Positions 1-8,061 of a stretch of DNA of 64,000 nt are shown here, piece by piece; the stretch's first letter is position 1; each line of letters starts with the position of its first letter. The stretch is from Vibrio maritimus (lineage in GTDB: Bacteria > Pseudomonadota > Gammaproteobacteria > Enterobacterales > Vibrionaceae): the NCBI GenBank assembly GCA_003263775.1, contig JYJJ01000079.1, positions 62,001-126,000 on the forward strand. The letters run 5' to 3'. The notes under the pieces were generated by a model, which saw only the letters and a program-made list of their open reading frames with translations, was not told the origin of the DNA and did not search any database. A program made the position numbers and the translations under genes.

Positions 1-201
1 CTCTAGCTCTGATCCTTGTCATTCGCTCGGCCTTCCTTGTCGCCTAATGGAGTTGGGTGCTCAGTTGTATTTTGAGCGTCTATGTAGGGTATCGGCTAAT
101 GCGTTATAACTTTACCAAACACTAGCTAGGGAATGTTGCCCCCTAGCGATAACCATAGCGCTAGATATTAAAGGCTGATAGAAAGGCTTTGTAATACTTT
201 G
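1..201. other. Window edge, no assignable gene
   Basis: No gene can be supported here. On the plus strand an open frame from base 3 ends in TAA at 45-47 and encodes a short hydrophobic tail. It could be the C-terminus of a membrane protein that starts outside the window, but it is too short to identify. A 7-bp inverted repeat (125-131 with 141-147, 9-nt loop) lies downstream of the minus-strand kinase gene and has no clear U-run after it. Confidence 0.3.
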
Positions 202-1526
202 TTATTTCAAGACTTCGGTCAACTTAAAGGGTAAAAACAGCTGGTTTACATCGACTTTGGCCTTTAGGCGAGCCGCCAATAAATACAAGCCACCGATCTT
301 ACGGTGCAAGAATAACGCATCTGCGGGAGGCGTATGCCAATAGTCTTGCTCCATACTGATAACGGTGCCTGCTTCACTGATGCGCTGTGCAAGGTTGCTG
401 GCGCCAAAATCATAGCTGCCTTGATGCTTAAGTGGCTCGCCGGCAAGTTTCACTAGGTTCACAACGGCGTCTCTTTGAGCAGGTAAGATTTGTTGAGTAA
501 AGAAGCCAATTTGCTGCAATGCTCGATAGAGGGCGTCGTCGTCGTCGTCGAGGATGGCGCTGAAGGCGAGACGATAGCCATCACTGATTCGGTCGTCGTA
601 GGCTCGAGTTGCCCCAAAATCTAGCAGAACGACTTTTTGTTGCCGCTCGTCAAAAAGAAAATTAGCGAAGTTGGGATCCGTTTGTACCAGCTTAAAGTCG
701 AAGATCTCTTTGAAAAGGAGCTCCAATAGTAAGGTGACCACGCGGTCGCGAGTCTGCTGGTTACTGTCAACTAATGATTCTATCGCAACGCCATCCACGT
801 AGGTCATGGCTAGCACATTGTCGGTTGTGAGTTCATCTCGGACATCTGGTAAGACAAATTGCGGGGAGCTTGCGAGGTAGTCGCGAAATAGGCGAAGGAG
901 TTTGGCTTCTAACAAGTAATCAGCTTCGGCATGAAGTTGTTTCTTCGCCTCGTCCAGTAACCCTTTGTAATCGACGTCTTTAGGAATGAGCCCAACCACA
1001 TTGAGTAGAGTGCCTACATTGTCGACGTCACTGTCGATACTTTGCTTGATGCCGGGATATTGCACTTTAATCGCCAGTTTAGTGCCATCGTCTGAATGGG
1101 CTTGGTGTACTTGACCAATCGATGCGCTGGCGATGGGCTTAAAGTTAAATTCGATGAAGTTCTGCTTCCAGTCGGCTCCCAACTCTAGTGTAAGAACCGA
1201 GGAAAGCTGACTGGCAGGCATTGGTGAAGCATCCGAGCGCAGCTTGAAAGAATATCAGCCAACTCTGGGCTAATCAGATCGCCCGCATCCATCGACATTA
1301 ACTGACCGACTTTCATCGCTGCACCGCGAAGATGGGCCAGTTGATCGGCCACGCGTTTAACGTTGCTCGGGGTGAGTAGCAACTCGCGAGCCTTGGGGCG
1401 CTTGCCTTGAGCAAACTGTTTGGCGCCCTCTGTGACCATAGAGCCGGTAACTCGCGTTGCCAGTGAGGCTAATTTCCCGAAGCGGGTGAGGCGATTCGCT
1501 GGGACTTTACTTTCCTGATTGGACAT
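202..1526 (-). CDS. ABC1/UbiB/AarF-family atypical kinase (one frameshift)
   Basis: Atypical protein-kinase-like ATPase of the ABC1/UbiB (ADCK) family. Relatives support ubiquinone and lipid homeostasis; the substrate here is unknown. Family motifs seen: the N-terminal KxGQ stretch (MKVGQLMSMD), the alanine-rich nucleotide loop (ASASIGQVHQAH), a VAIK-like lysine (AIKVQ), the QTDPNFANFLF catalytic region and a DFG motif (DFGATR). The N-terminal part (1526 to about 1242) and the rest lie in different frames. One missing base near 1241-1243 (C or T of AGCTGC on the coding strand) explains this, and restoring it gives about 441 residues, the usual length. It is not next to ubiquinone genes, so it is a stand-alone paralogue rather than ubiB itself. 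The family call is firm; the biological role is not. Confidence 0.9.
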
Positions 1527-1656
1527 ACCTTGTCTCTGATTAATTGATTCTGTTTATTTATACCATCACAGACTAGCAAGTGATCAATGACTTGTTTTCG
1601 TTAACTTTGTGAGGTAAAACGATGTTTTGCCTAAAGTAAATTACAAGGAAGTCATT

Positions 1657-1938
1657 ATGATCAAAGAAAACACCTATTTTGAAGGAAACGTGAAATCTCT
1701 CGCTTTTACGCAAGCCGACGGCGACAGTAGTGTTGGCGTTATGGCGCCGGGCGAATACACGTTTGGAACCGCAGCTCCGGAGAAAATGACGGTAGTAAAA
1801 GGTGCACTAACGGTTCGTTTAGCTAACACGCAAGAGTGGAAAACCTACACAGCGGGTCAGGCGTTTGACGTTGAAGGTGACTCAAGCTTTGATTTGCAAG
1901 TCGAGCAAGCTACCGCTTATCTCTGCGAATATCTGTAG
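1657..1938 (+). CDS. ppnP: Pyrimidine/purine nucleoside phosphorylase PpnP
   Basis: Small cupin-fold nucleoside phosphorylase (former DUF1255, YaiE). It splits purine and pyrimidine nucleosides with phosphate into free base and ribose-1-phosphate. The 93-residue product matches the E. coli protein along its whole length: KSLAF near the start, SVGVMAPGEYTFGTAAPEKMTV in the centre (in E. coli [22 protein letters not shown]), and the C-terminal YLCEYL. I chose the ATG at 1657 because AAGGAAGT precedes it at the right distance; an upstream in-frame TTG at 1627 would add ten residues absent from the family. It is monocistronic. A nucleobase-salvage role fits the adenine deaminase 5 kb away, but no direct link is visible. 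Confidence 0.95.
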   Translation: MIKENTYFEGNVKSLAFTQADGDSSVGVMAPGEYTFGTAAPEKMTVVKGALTVRLANTQEWKTYTAGQAFDVEGDSSFDLQVEQATAYLCEYL

Positions 1939-1971
1939 TATTAAAAGTGACGGCGTTAAAAAGAATAGCGC

Positions 1972-2006
1972 AAAAAAGAACGCATCGACTTAGCCAGTCG
2001 ATGCGT
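1972..2006 (-). terminator. Rho-independent terminator of the pirin gene
   Basis: A perfect 10-bp stem (1980-1989 with 1997-2006, 7-nt loop) is followed on the minus strand by a U-rich run (complement of the A-tract 1972-1977). It sits about 50 nt after the pirin stop codon. Confidence 0.8.
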
Positions 2007-2058
2007 GACACACAGGCAGTGGATTGAGGTGTCAAATCTAAAATTTGGTTATTGAAGT

Positions 2059-2907
2059 TCAATACCGTTCAAATTCGCCACGATTGTAGTCATTAATCGC
2101 CTGTTGGATCTCTTGACTACTATTCATAACAAAAGGGCCGTAATGAACCACTGGCTCGTTAATAGGCTCACCAACAAATACCAGCAATCCAGAATCTTCT
2201 CTCGCATTAATCTCCATAGCCTCTCCTTTTGAGACTAGTGCAAGTTCACCTTTAATCAATTTTTTCTCACCCAATGAGATTTCGCCGGAATAAACATAAA
2301 CCATGGCATTGTGGTGTTCGGGTGTACCTAGAACAAGTCGGTCTCCCTTGTCGGCACGCCAGTCAGCAACGGTTGCCGCCACTCCCGTTTTTGTGAGGGG
2401 GCCTGTCAAAACCTCATCCTCGACCGTCAATGTGCCAGCTAATAGACGTACTAATCCAATCCCCGGTTTTTGATACTCGGTAATCGTTTCTGGTTGGAAG
2501 TCGTGGTATTGCGCTGGCTTCATTTTGTCTCTAGCTGGCTGGTTAATCCAAATCTGAAAACCGTGCAGCTGACCGTCATCCATTATTGGCATTTCGCTAT
2601 GGATTACGCCACGGCCTGCCGCCATCCATTGAGCACCTCCAGAGCGTAACTCACCAACGTTACCCATATGGTCACGATGCTGGAAGTGTCCTTGCATCAT
2701 ATAGGTCAGTGTCTCAATACCTCTATGTGGATGAGGGGGAAATCCGCCAACATAATCTTTTTTGTCGTCAGATTTGAGTTCATCAATCATAAGAAACGGT
2801 GAAAACGCCTGGTTGTCAAAGCCGTGTACGCGACGAATTTTTACACCATCGCCATCGGAGGTGGCATGCGATGGAATGATCTGTTGAATGGTTCTAAATG
2901 AAGTCAT
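2059..2907 (-). CDS. Pirin-family bicupin protein
   Basis: Pirin family (YhhW/PirA-like), cytosolic bicupins. Some members act as quercetin 2,3-dioxygenase and others bind regulatory partners. The 282-residue length is typical. The metal-binding cupin region is clear: PHPHRGIETLTYMMQG followed by HRDHMGN, then GRGVIHSEMP. The C-terminal cupin includes the PVVHYGPFVMNS segment that ends most bacterial pirins. The start ATG at 2907 is preceded by AAGGAGG. The gene is monocistronic with its own terminator. A LysR gene often sits beside pirin in Vibrio and related genera; none is adjacent here. The reaction in this organism is unknown. Confidence 0.92.
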   Translation of the reverse strand: MTSFRTIQQIIPSHATSDGDGVKIRRVHGFDNQAFSPFLMIDELKSDDKKDYVGGFPPHPHRGIETLTYMMQGHFQHRDHMGNVGELRSGGAQWMAAGRGVIHSEMPIMDDGQLHGFQIWINQPARDKMKPAQYHDFQPETITEYQKPGIGLVRLLAGTLTVEDEVLTGPLTKTGVAATVADWRADKGDRLVLGTPEHHNAMVYVYSGEISLGEKKLIKGELALVSKGEAMEINAREDSGLLVFVGEPINEPVVHYGPFVMNSSQEIQQAINDYNRGEFERY

Positions 2908-3028
2908 TTGGGACCTCCTTGTTATCTGATAGTCAAACTATAGATCTCCAGAGATTTAAAGAGCAGGGTGGAAATGTGAAAGAGACGTTCGAATAGTTTG
3001 AACAAAAAAACTGCATGTTTATTTTTGT

Positions 3029-3044
3029 AAAACTATATAGTTTT
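3029..3044. promoter_or_regulatory. 16-bp perfect palindrome, candidate operator
   Basis: AAAACTATATAGTTTT is a perfect 16-bp palindrome, 135 bp before the first ROK kinase start and about 120 bp before the divergent pirin start. Its centre contains a TATAGT that could serve as a -10 element. It may be a repressor operator for the sugar operon, but no adjacent regulator gene identifies the protein. Confidence 0.35.
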
Positions 3045-3178
3045 GTGACTTATTCGTAATTTTGAGGGTCTCGTCCTTTAGAAGAGAACGAAAATTTGTT
3101 TTATTAGAATCAACCCAGCGAGATGTTGGCGACCCCAGTTTTAAAGATTGGCGAACAAACAAATCAAGAGAGCAGAAC

Positions 3179-4074
3179 ATGATAGTAGGACTAGATATCG
3201 GCGGCACAAAAATAGAGGGTGTCGGACTTGATGCCAACAGCTATGAGACCTTGGTTGTTCATCGTGAGCCAACGGCAAAAAACAGTTATTCAGAGTTCTT
3301 AACTGCCGTGATGTCTGTGATTGATGCTGTGAGCCAACATGGGGATATCGACTCTATTGGTATAGGCTGCTGTGGTTCTGTCGGCAATGACGGCCTGATG
3401 CAGGTGCAAACGTGTCTGTGTTAAATGGACAGGACTTTATTGGTGATATTCAAAAGCAGATCGATGTTCCGGTCGCTATAGCTAATGATGCAGATTGTCT
3501 TGCGCTTTCTGAATATAAAGATGGCGCCGCAAAGCACGCGACCAACTCTTGTGTTGCCGTCATCATCGGAACTGGCTGCGGTGCCGGCGTGGTGATCAAC
3601 AATGGCTTAGTGACTGGCCTTAATAAACTCGGTGGCGAGCTGGGACACAATCCACTCCCTAACTTTACGCCAGAAGTTGATGGTAATCCTCACCAGTGTT
3701 ATTGCGGCTCGATGAACTGCGCAGAGTCATTTGTTTCCGGTACGGGTTTTGCTCGTACATTTGCAGAGAAGTATGAACCTGCAAATTCTAGAGAGATCAT
3801 GGCTCTCTATGAAAGAGGGGATGACAGAGCCGTAGAGCACTTCGATTTGTACTGTGATCAGCTTGCTCGAACTTTGGGTGCTATTGTGAACTTTGTCGAC
3901 CCTGAAGTCATAGTGCTCGGTGGTGGGATGTCAAACGTAGACGAAGTGTATCCTCTGGTTCAGCAAAAACTCTCGAAATACACCTTCACAAAATCGGTCA
4001 CGACTCAGGTTGTAAAAAGCGTACATGGTGACTCGTCTGGTGTGCGGGGCGCGGCATTCTTGCACACGCTTTAG
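3179..4074 (+). CDS. ROK-family sugar kinase (glucokinase/fructokinase type, one frameshift)
   Basis: ROK-family hexokinase using ATP to phosphorylate a hexose at C6. Seen: the N-terminal ATP-binding motif LDIGGTKIEG, the catalytic Asp in IANDADC, the GTGCGAGVV phosphate loop, and the ROK zinc site with GGELGHN followed by CYCGSMNC and the ESFVSG segment. The protein resembles NagK, Mak or glucokinases; the exact sugar is unknown. Start ATG at 3179 follows AGAGCAGAAC. The frame breaks near 3402, where CAGGTG should read CAGGGTG or CAAGGTG. Restoring one base gives GLMQGANVSVLNGQ, the normal ROK sequence, and about 298 residues. It is first in a three-gene operon with a second ROK kinase and a GH1 enzyme. 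It probably phosphorylates the free glucose released there (inference). Confidence 0.88.
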
Positions 4075-4111
4075 TTAGAGCTATTAACTATTTCACAAAC
4101 CTAACGAGTTG

Positions 4112-5032
4112 ATGAAAACAACTATGACGCAAAAAGACGATCTGTTTCTAACTCTAGACTTTGGTGGCTCTTCGGTGAAAGGTGCCGTCATGTCGCGTGA
4201 TGCTCAAATTCATGAGCGATTCTCGCTCCCTAGCCAAGCTGACAGTTATGAGCAGTGGTTAGACACATTTACTCCCAAGTTCGATGAGATAGCTGAACGC
4301 TTTGCACTGAAAGGTATTGCGATAAGTACCTGCGGAGCAGTCAATGTGGATTCTGGGGTGATAGAAGGAGCAAGTGCTCTACCCTATATCCACGATATCG
4401 ATGTCAGATCTTTATACCAAGTTCGGTTCCACCTGCCAGTTGAGCTGGAAAATGATGGCTGCTGCGCGGCACTAGCAGAGGACTGGCTTGGTGCTGGGAA
4501 AGACGATGACGAATTTTGCCTACTAGTCTTGGGCTCTGGGATAGGTGGTGCCATCGTGCATGATGGTGGAGTCACCAAAGGGATGCACTTGCATGCCGGG
4601 GAGTTTGGCTATTGCATACTCCGTTTTGAAGAAGGGAAACCTATTACCTATTCGAACGCCGCATCCACTCGTGCCCTTGTTGAAAACGTGGCTATGGCCA
4701 AGCGTCAAAAAGTCGCGGATTTCGATGGTGTTAAAGTGTTTTCTCTCTACGAACAGGGAGACAACGACGTATTGCCGCTGGTCGAACAATGGTATGCCGA
4801 TCTGGCAACAATTCTCTTTAATGTTCAGTACTCTTTGGATCCTGAACGCATTCTTTTGGGAGGGGCGGTCAGCCGTAGCCCTCGATTAATTGACAATATC
4901 AATCGCAAGCTGGACGAGCTGCAAGCTAGCATCCCGATTGCTCGAATACGTCCAGTTCCCGCACTGACACAATTTGGTAACGACGCCAACCTGATTGGCG
5001 CTTTGAAACATTTTCTGAATAGACAAGGTTAG
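4112..5032 (+). CDS. ROK-family kinase, likely beta-glucoside kinase (BglK-like)
   Basis: Second ROK-fold kinase, 306 residues from the ATG at 4112 (weak GAG ribosome site; an alternative ATG lies at 4124). It has the ATP motif LDFGGSSVKG, the catalytic Asp in LENDGCC, GSGIGGAIV, and the LHAGEFGY loop. It lacks the CxCGxxxC zinc-binding cluster of its upstream neighbour, as do many BglK-type and putative ROK kinases. It ends 4 bases before the GH1 6-phospho-beta-glucosidase gene, so the two are probably translationally coupled. The inferred job is phosphorylation of a beta-glucoside such as cellobiose, making the substrate of the GH1 enzyme. A plain hexokinase cannot be excluded. Confidence 0.78.
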   Translation: MKTTMTQKDDLFLTLDFGGSSVKGAVMSRDAQIHERFSLPSQADSYEQWLDTFTPKFDEIAERFALKGIAISTCGAVNVDSGVIEGASALPYIHDIDVRSLYQVRFHLPVELENDGCCAALAEDWLGAGKDDDEFCLLVLGSGIGGAIVHDGGVTKGMHLHAGEFGYCILRFEEGKPITYSNAASTRALVENVAMAKRQKVADFDGVKVFSLYEQGDNDVLPLVEQWYADLATILFNVQYSLDPERILLGGAVSRSPRLIDNINRKLDELQASIPIARIRPVPALTQFGNDANLIGALKHFLNRQG

Positions 5033-5036
5033 TAAG

Positions 5037-6434
5037 ATGACGACATACACTTTTCCGCAAGATTTTTTGTGGGGCGCGGCTGCGTCTGGCATTCAAACAG
5101 AAGGCACGACAAATAAAGCCAACGATTCTATTTGGGATCTTTGGCACCAACAAAGTCCAGAGCGCTTTTATCGTGGCATCAGCTCTCAAACGGTAACGGA
5201 TACGTATCACCGTTACAAAGAAGATGTACAGGACATGAAAAAGGTCGGCTTCAACTCGTTCCGCACTTCTATTCAGTGGTCCCGCCTAATCAAGGATTAC
5301 GAAACTGGTGAGGTATGCCAGGACGCTGTCGAGTTCTACAACAACTACATTGACGAAATGATCGCTAATGGCATAGAACCAATGATGAATCTCTACCACT
5401 TTGACATGCCGGCAGAACTTCAGGAAAAGTTCGGTGGTTTTGAGTCAAAGAAAGTGGTCGACCTTTTTGCAGATTACGCAGAGACGGCGTTCAAACTCTT
5501 TGGCAACAAAGTGAAGCACTGGATCACGTTTAACGAGCCAATCGTGCCAGTAGAGGGCGGTTACTTGTATGACTTCCATTACCCATGCAAGAAGGATGGT
5601 AAGCTCGCGGTTCAAGTGGCTTTCAACATCATGCTTGCTCACGCAAAAGCGGTACACCGTTTTAACGCGTTGAAGCTGGAAAACTCGCAAATTGGTATTG
5701 TGCTTAACCTAACTCCTTCTTACACGCGAAACGACAGCGAAGAAGATAAAAAAGCGGCATGGTATGCAGACCTTTTGTTTAATCGCAGCTTCCTAGATCC
5801 AATGGTGAAAAATGAAATCCCTCAAGAGCTGTGTGATGTTTTGGCTGAGCAAGGGTTAACGCCTGAAGCAACAGCGGAAGAGATTGCCGCGATTACAACC
5901 GCAAAAGTCGAGTTTCTTGGTGTTAACTACTATGTTCCGCGCCGTGTGAAAGCACGTGAAGCAGAGTACGACCTAGATTACTTTACGCCAGAGGTATACT
6001 TCGAGAACTACGTGAACCCAGAGGGTCGATTCAATCCATATCGTGACAATAACGAAATCTTGCCGACGGCTATCTACGATATCGCTAAAAATGTCCAAGA
6101 GAATTATGGCAACATTCCTTGGTACCTTGCTGAAATCGGTATTGCGATGGATCTAGAATCAGAAGGAGAGCCAGGTGCCGACGGTCTGATTGACGATTCC
6201 TTCCGCACTGGCTTGATGAAAGAGCACCTTGTACAGCTTCACAGGGCGATTGAAGAGGGCTCAAACTGCTTTGGTGTTCACCAGTGGACCTTTATCGATA
6301 ACTGGTCTTGGCTGAACTCGTTCAAACGTCGTTATGGTTTCTTCCGCTTGGATCTAGAGACAGGTAATCGAATTCCAAAGAAACATGGGGTTTGGTTTAA
6401 AGAGTTGGCGATGACGGGCTCATTTGACGACTAA
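5037..6434 (+). CDS. Glycoside hydrolase family 1, probable 6-phospho-beta-glucosidase
   Basis: Cytosolic (beta/alpha)8-barrel GH1 enzyme of 465 residues. N-terminal signature FPQDFLWGAAASGIQTEG, acid/base Glu in TFNEP (about residue 167), and nucleophile Glu in the YLAEIGIA segment (about 366). The canonical GH1 nucleophile motif is T/AENG, so Ile replaces the Asn here. The C-terminal NSFKRRYGF carries the Ser, Lys and Tyr that hold the 6-phosphate in phospho-glucosidases. This supports hydrolysis of a phosphorylated beta-glucoside to glucose plus glucose-6-phosphate. No PTS component or permease is encoded beside it; phosphate is presumably added by the BglK-like kinase just upstream. There is no signal peptide. 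The family is certain; phospho-specificity is inferred from the binding residues and neighbours. Confidence 0.9.
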   Translation: MTTYTFPQDFLWGAAASGIQTEGTTNKANDSIWDLWHQQSPERFYRGISSQTVTDTYHRYKEDVQDMKKVGFNSFRTSIQWSRLIKDYETGEVCQDAVEFYNNYIDEMIANGIEPMMNLYHFDMPAELQEKFGGFESKKVVDLFADYAETAFKLFGNKVKHWITFNEPIVPVEGGYLYDFHYPCKKDGKLAVQVAFNIMLAHAKAVHRFNALKLENSQIGIVLNLTPSYTRNDSEEDKKAAWYADLLFNRSFLDPMVKNEIPQELCDVLAEQGLTPEATAEEIAAITTAKVEFLGVNYYVPRRVKAREAEYDLDYFTPEVYFENYVNPEGRFNPYRDNNEILPTAIYDIAKNVQENYGNIPWYLAEIGIAMDLESEGEPGADGLIDDSFRTGLMKEHLVQLHRAIEEGSNCFGVHQWTFIDNWSWLNSFKRRYGFFRLDLETGNRIPKKHGVWFKELAMTGSFDD

Positions 6435-6468
6435 TTATATTTTTTGAGGCAAAGCGGTGGACTGTAGG

Positions 6469-6498
6469 TTGTCAATGACCTCAATCATTTGATACAGT
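6469..6498 (+). promoter_or_regulatory. Probable sigma70 promoter of the riboswitch-add transcript
   Basis: TTGTCA (6469-6474), an 18-bp spacer and TACAGT (6493-6498) predict a transcript starting around 6505, at the edge of the aptamer. The promoter overlaps an 8-bp inverted repeat (6459-6466 with 6493-6500), which may be chance or an operator. Confidence 0.5.
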
Positions 6499-6506
6499 CC
6501 CCGCAG

Positions 6507-6573
6507 CTTCGTATAACCCCAATAATACGGTTTGGGGGTCTCTACCAGTTCCCGAAAAGTGCTGATTACGAAG
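6507..6573 (+). promoter_or_regulatory. Adenine riboswitch (purine riboswitch aptamer, U74 type)
   Basis: All parts of the purine aptamer are present. P1 is CTTCGTA (6507-6513) with TACGAAG (6567-6573). P2 is CCCCAA with TTGGGG, with the L2 loop TAATACGG. J2/3 is TCTCTAC. P3 has one U-U mismatch, with loop CCGAAAA. J3/1 reads GATTAC, as in Vibrio vulnificus add (GATTAT), so the base that pairs with the ligand is U, which selects adenine over guanine. It is 135 nt upstream of the add-type start codon, longer than the known V. vulnificus leader. In V. vulnificus this switch turns add translation on when adenine binds. Confidence 0.95.
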
Positions 6574-6708
6574 AGTTAGGATGGCATTGCTGTCTTTACT
6601 CTTTGTATTGGCGTTCGAAACTTTTCTTCATCTGTTCCTATACTCAGAGTAAGTGCATCCGCAAGCCCCAAAAGCCGTTTCGGCTCTCATAAGCATAATA
6701 GGTGGTAT

Positions 6709-7716
6709 ATGAACGCATTTATTCAAGGTCTCCCAAAAGTCGAATTACACCTTCATATCGAAGGCTCTCTCGAACCAGAGTTACTCTTTAATTTGGCAAA
6801 ACGTAATCAAATCGACATCCCTTATGACTCCCCAGAAGCGCTTCGCAAAGCGTATGAGTTTGATGATCTACAGTCATTCCTCGATATTTACTATCAAGGT
6901 GCCAAGGCGCTGCAAACCGAGCAAGATTTTTACGACCTAACTTGGGCCTATTTGGAGCGCTGTCAACACGATAACGTGATTCACACAGAAATCTTTTTTG
7001 ATCCACAGACCCATACTGATAGGGAGATCGCGTTTGATACCGTTATCAAGGGAATTGTGCGTGCCTTAAAAGATGGCCAACAGAAACTTGAGATAAGCTC
7101 GCAATTGATAATGTGCTTCTTGCGTCACCTTTCTGAGGAGGCGGCAATTGAAACGCTCAAACAAGCCATTCCTTACAAAGATGACATTGTTGGTGTGGGT
7201 CTGGATTCTTCTGAGCAAGGTCACCCGCCTGAAAAGTTTGCTCGTGTATTTGAGATGGCAAGAGAGCATGGCTTCTTGACGGTCGCTCATGCGGGGGAAG
7301 AAGGTCCTGCTCAGAACATTATTGATGCGATCAGTATGCTGGGTGTTAGCCGTGTTGATCATGGTGTCCGCTGCGTTGAAAATGAGGCGTTGGTGGCGCA
7401 GCTCATTGAGTCTAAGATGCCTCTCACGGTGTGTCCGCTATCAAATATAAAGCTTCGCGTGTTCGATGATATGCAGGAACACAATATTGTGGATTTGCTA
7501 AGAAAAGGCGTCGCAGTGACCATCAATTCAGATGATCCAGCTTACTTTGGTGGCTATATGACAGACAATTTTGTCGCGGTTAGTCAGGCTCACTTTTTAA
7601 CCCATGAAGAGCTCGCACAATTTACGCTTAATGCCATCGACGCCAGCTTTATTAACGACACACAAAAGCAGGCCTACCGTAAGAAAGTTATGGCCTATTT
7701 AGATTCGGCGGTTTAG
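6709..7716 (+). CDS. add: Adenine deaminase, Add-family (usually annotated adenosine deaminase)
   Basis: Amidohydrolase of the adenosine/AMP deaminase family, 335 residues. It deaminates a 6-aminopurine to the 6-oxo form, feeding hypoxanthine into salvage. Metal and catalytic motifs: ELHLHIEG (HxH), VAHAGEEG, DHGVR and NSDDPAYFGG. The sequence closely follows the Pseudomonas aeruginosa type of adenine deaminase, including EFDDLQSFLDIYYQGA, FFDPQTHTDR, LDSSEQGHPP and CPLSNIKL. I therefore judge adenine, not adenosine, to be the likely substrate, although the usual Vibrio symbol is add. The start ATG at 6709 follows TAGGTGG. Control by the adenine riboswitch upstream fits direct sensing of the enzyme's own substrate. 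It is monocistronic. Confidence 0.92.
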   Translation: MNAFIQGLPKVELHLHIEGSLEPELLFNLAKRNQIDIPYDSPEALRKAYEFDDLQSFLDIYYQGAKALQTEQDFYDLTWAYLERCQHDNVIHTEIFFDPQTHTDREIAFDTVIKGIVRALKDGQQKLEISSQLIMCFLRHLSEEAAIETLKQAIPYKDDIVGVGLDSSEQGHPPEKFARVFEMAREHGFLTVAHAGEEGPAQNIIDAISMLGVSRVDHGVRCVENEALVAQLIESKMPLTVCPLSNIKLRVFDDMQEHNIVDLLRKGVAVTINSDDPAYFGGYMTDNFVAVSQAHFLTHEELAQFTLNAIDASFINDTQKQAYRKKVMAYLDSAV

Positions 7717-7757
7717 TAAGGTCGATATAGATAGCGGTTAAACGCCAAGGAAAAGTT

Positions 7758-7808
7758 AAGTCGTCACTCCCGAAAAAGGTGGCAGCCTCAAAAAAGGAAT
7801 GACGACTT
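7758..7808 (+). other. Long stem-loop, unknown role
   Basis: A 9-bp perfect arm pair (7758-7766 with 7800-7808) extends inward by TCC/GGA after one mismatch. The A-rich loop contains a smaller AGG/CCT pair. There is no U-run after it, so it is not a typical intrinsic terminator. It could be the 3' end structure of the add mRNA or part of a small RNA. Confidence 0.45.
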
Positions 7809-7948
7809 GAGTGGTAGACTCAGAGGTGGTTAATCAACTGAGTGATTTATTTGTAGCGCGTTCTGTTATTAGCTGCAATACAACAAGTTACGAAACCCTA
7901 ATTAGAGTCCGGTTTTGTGAAACATTTCACTTTATGTAGAGAAAAATT

Positions 7949-7981
7949 GATGTAGTGCATTTTGTTGTACTACATCGTTTT
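7949..7981 (+). terminator. Terminator-like hairpin before mepA
   Basis: A stem of ten pairs with one G-U (7949-7958 with 7967-7976) and an 8-nt loop is followed by GTTTTGCGTTT. It may end the add transcript or an unannotated small RNA located between 7730 and 7980. Confidence 0.5.
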
Positions 7982-8061
7982 GCGTTTGATTGTGTGCAAC
8001 CTCTATTGAGCGCGCTATCCTTAAGCTAACGTCTTCTCAGCATCCATAGCGAGGAAGTGAC

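Larger units (their letters stand above)
7717..8061. other. Intergenic region with two stem-loops
   Basis: There is no open frame of note between add and mepA. It contains the bulged stem at 7758-7808 and the terminator-like stem at 7949-7976, both listed separately. The mepA ribosome site GAGGAAG is at the right end. Confidence 0.5.

Noticed and set aside
6489..6692. 67-codon open frame upstream of add
   Set aside because: It runs through the adenine riboswitch aptamer and has no ribosome site; the RNA structure explains the sequence.
7758..7808. Integron attC site
   Set aside because: No RYYYAAC/GTTRRRY core sites at the ends and no integrase or cassette array.
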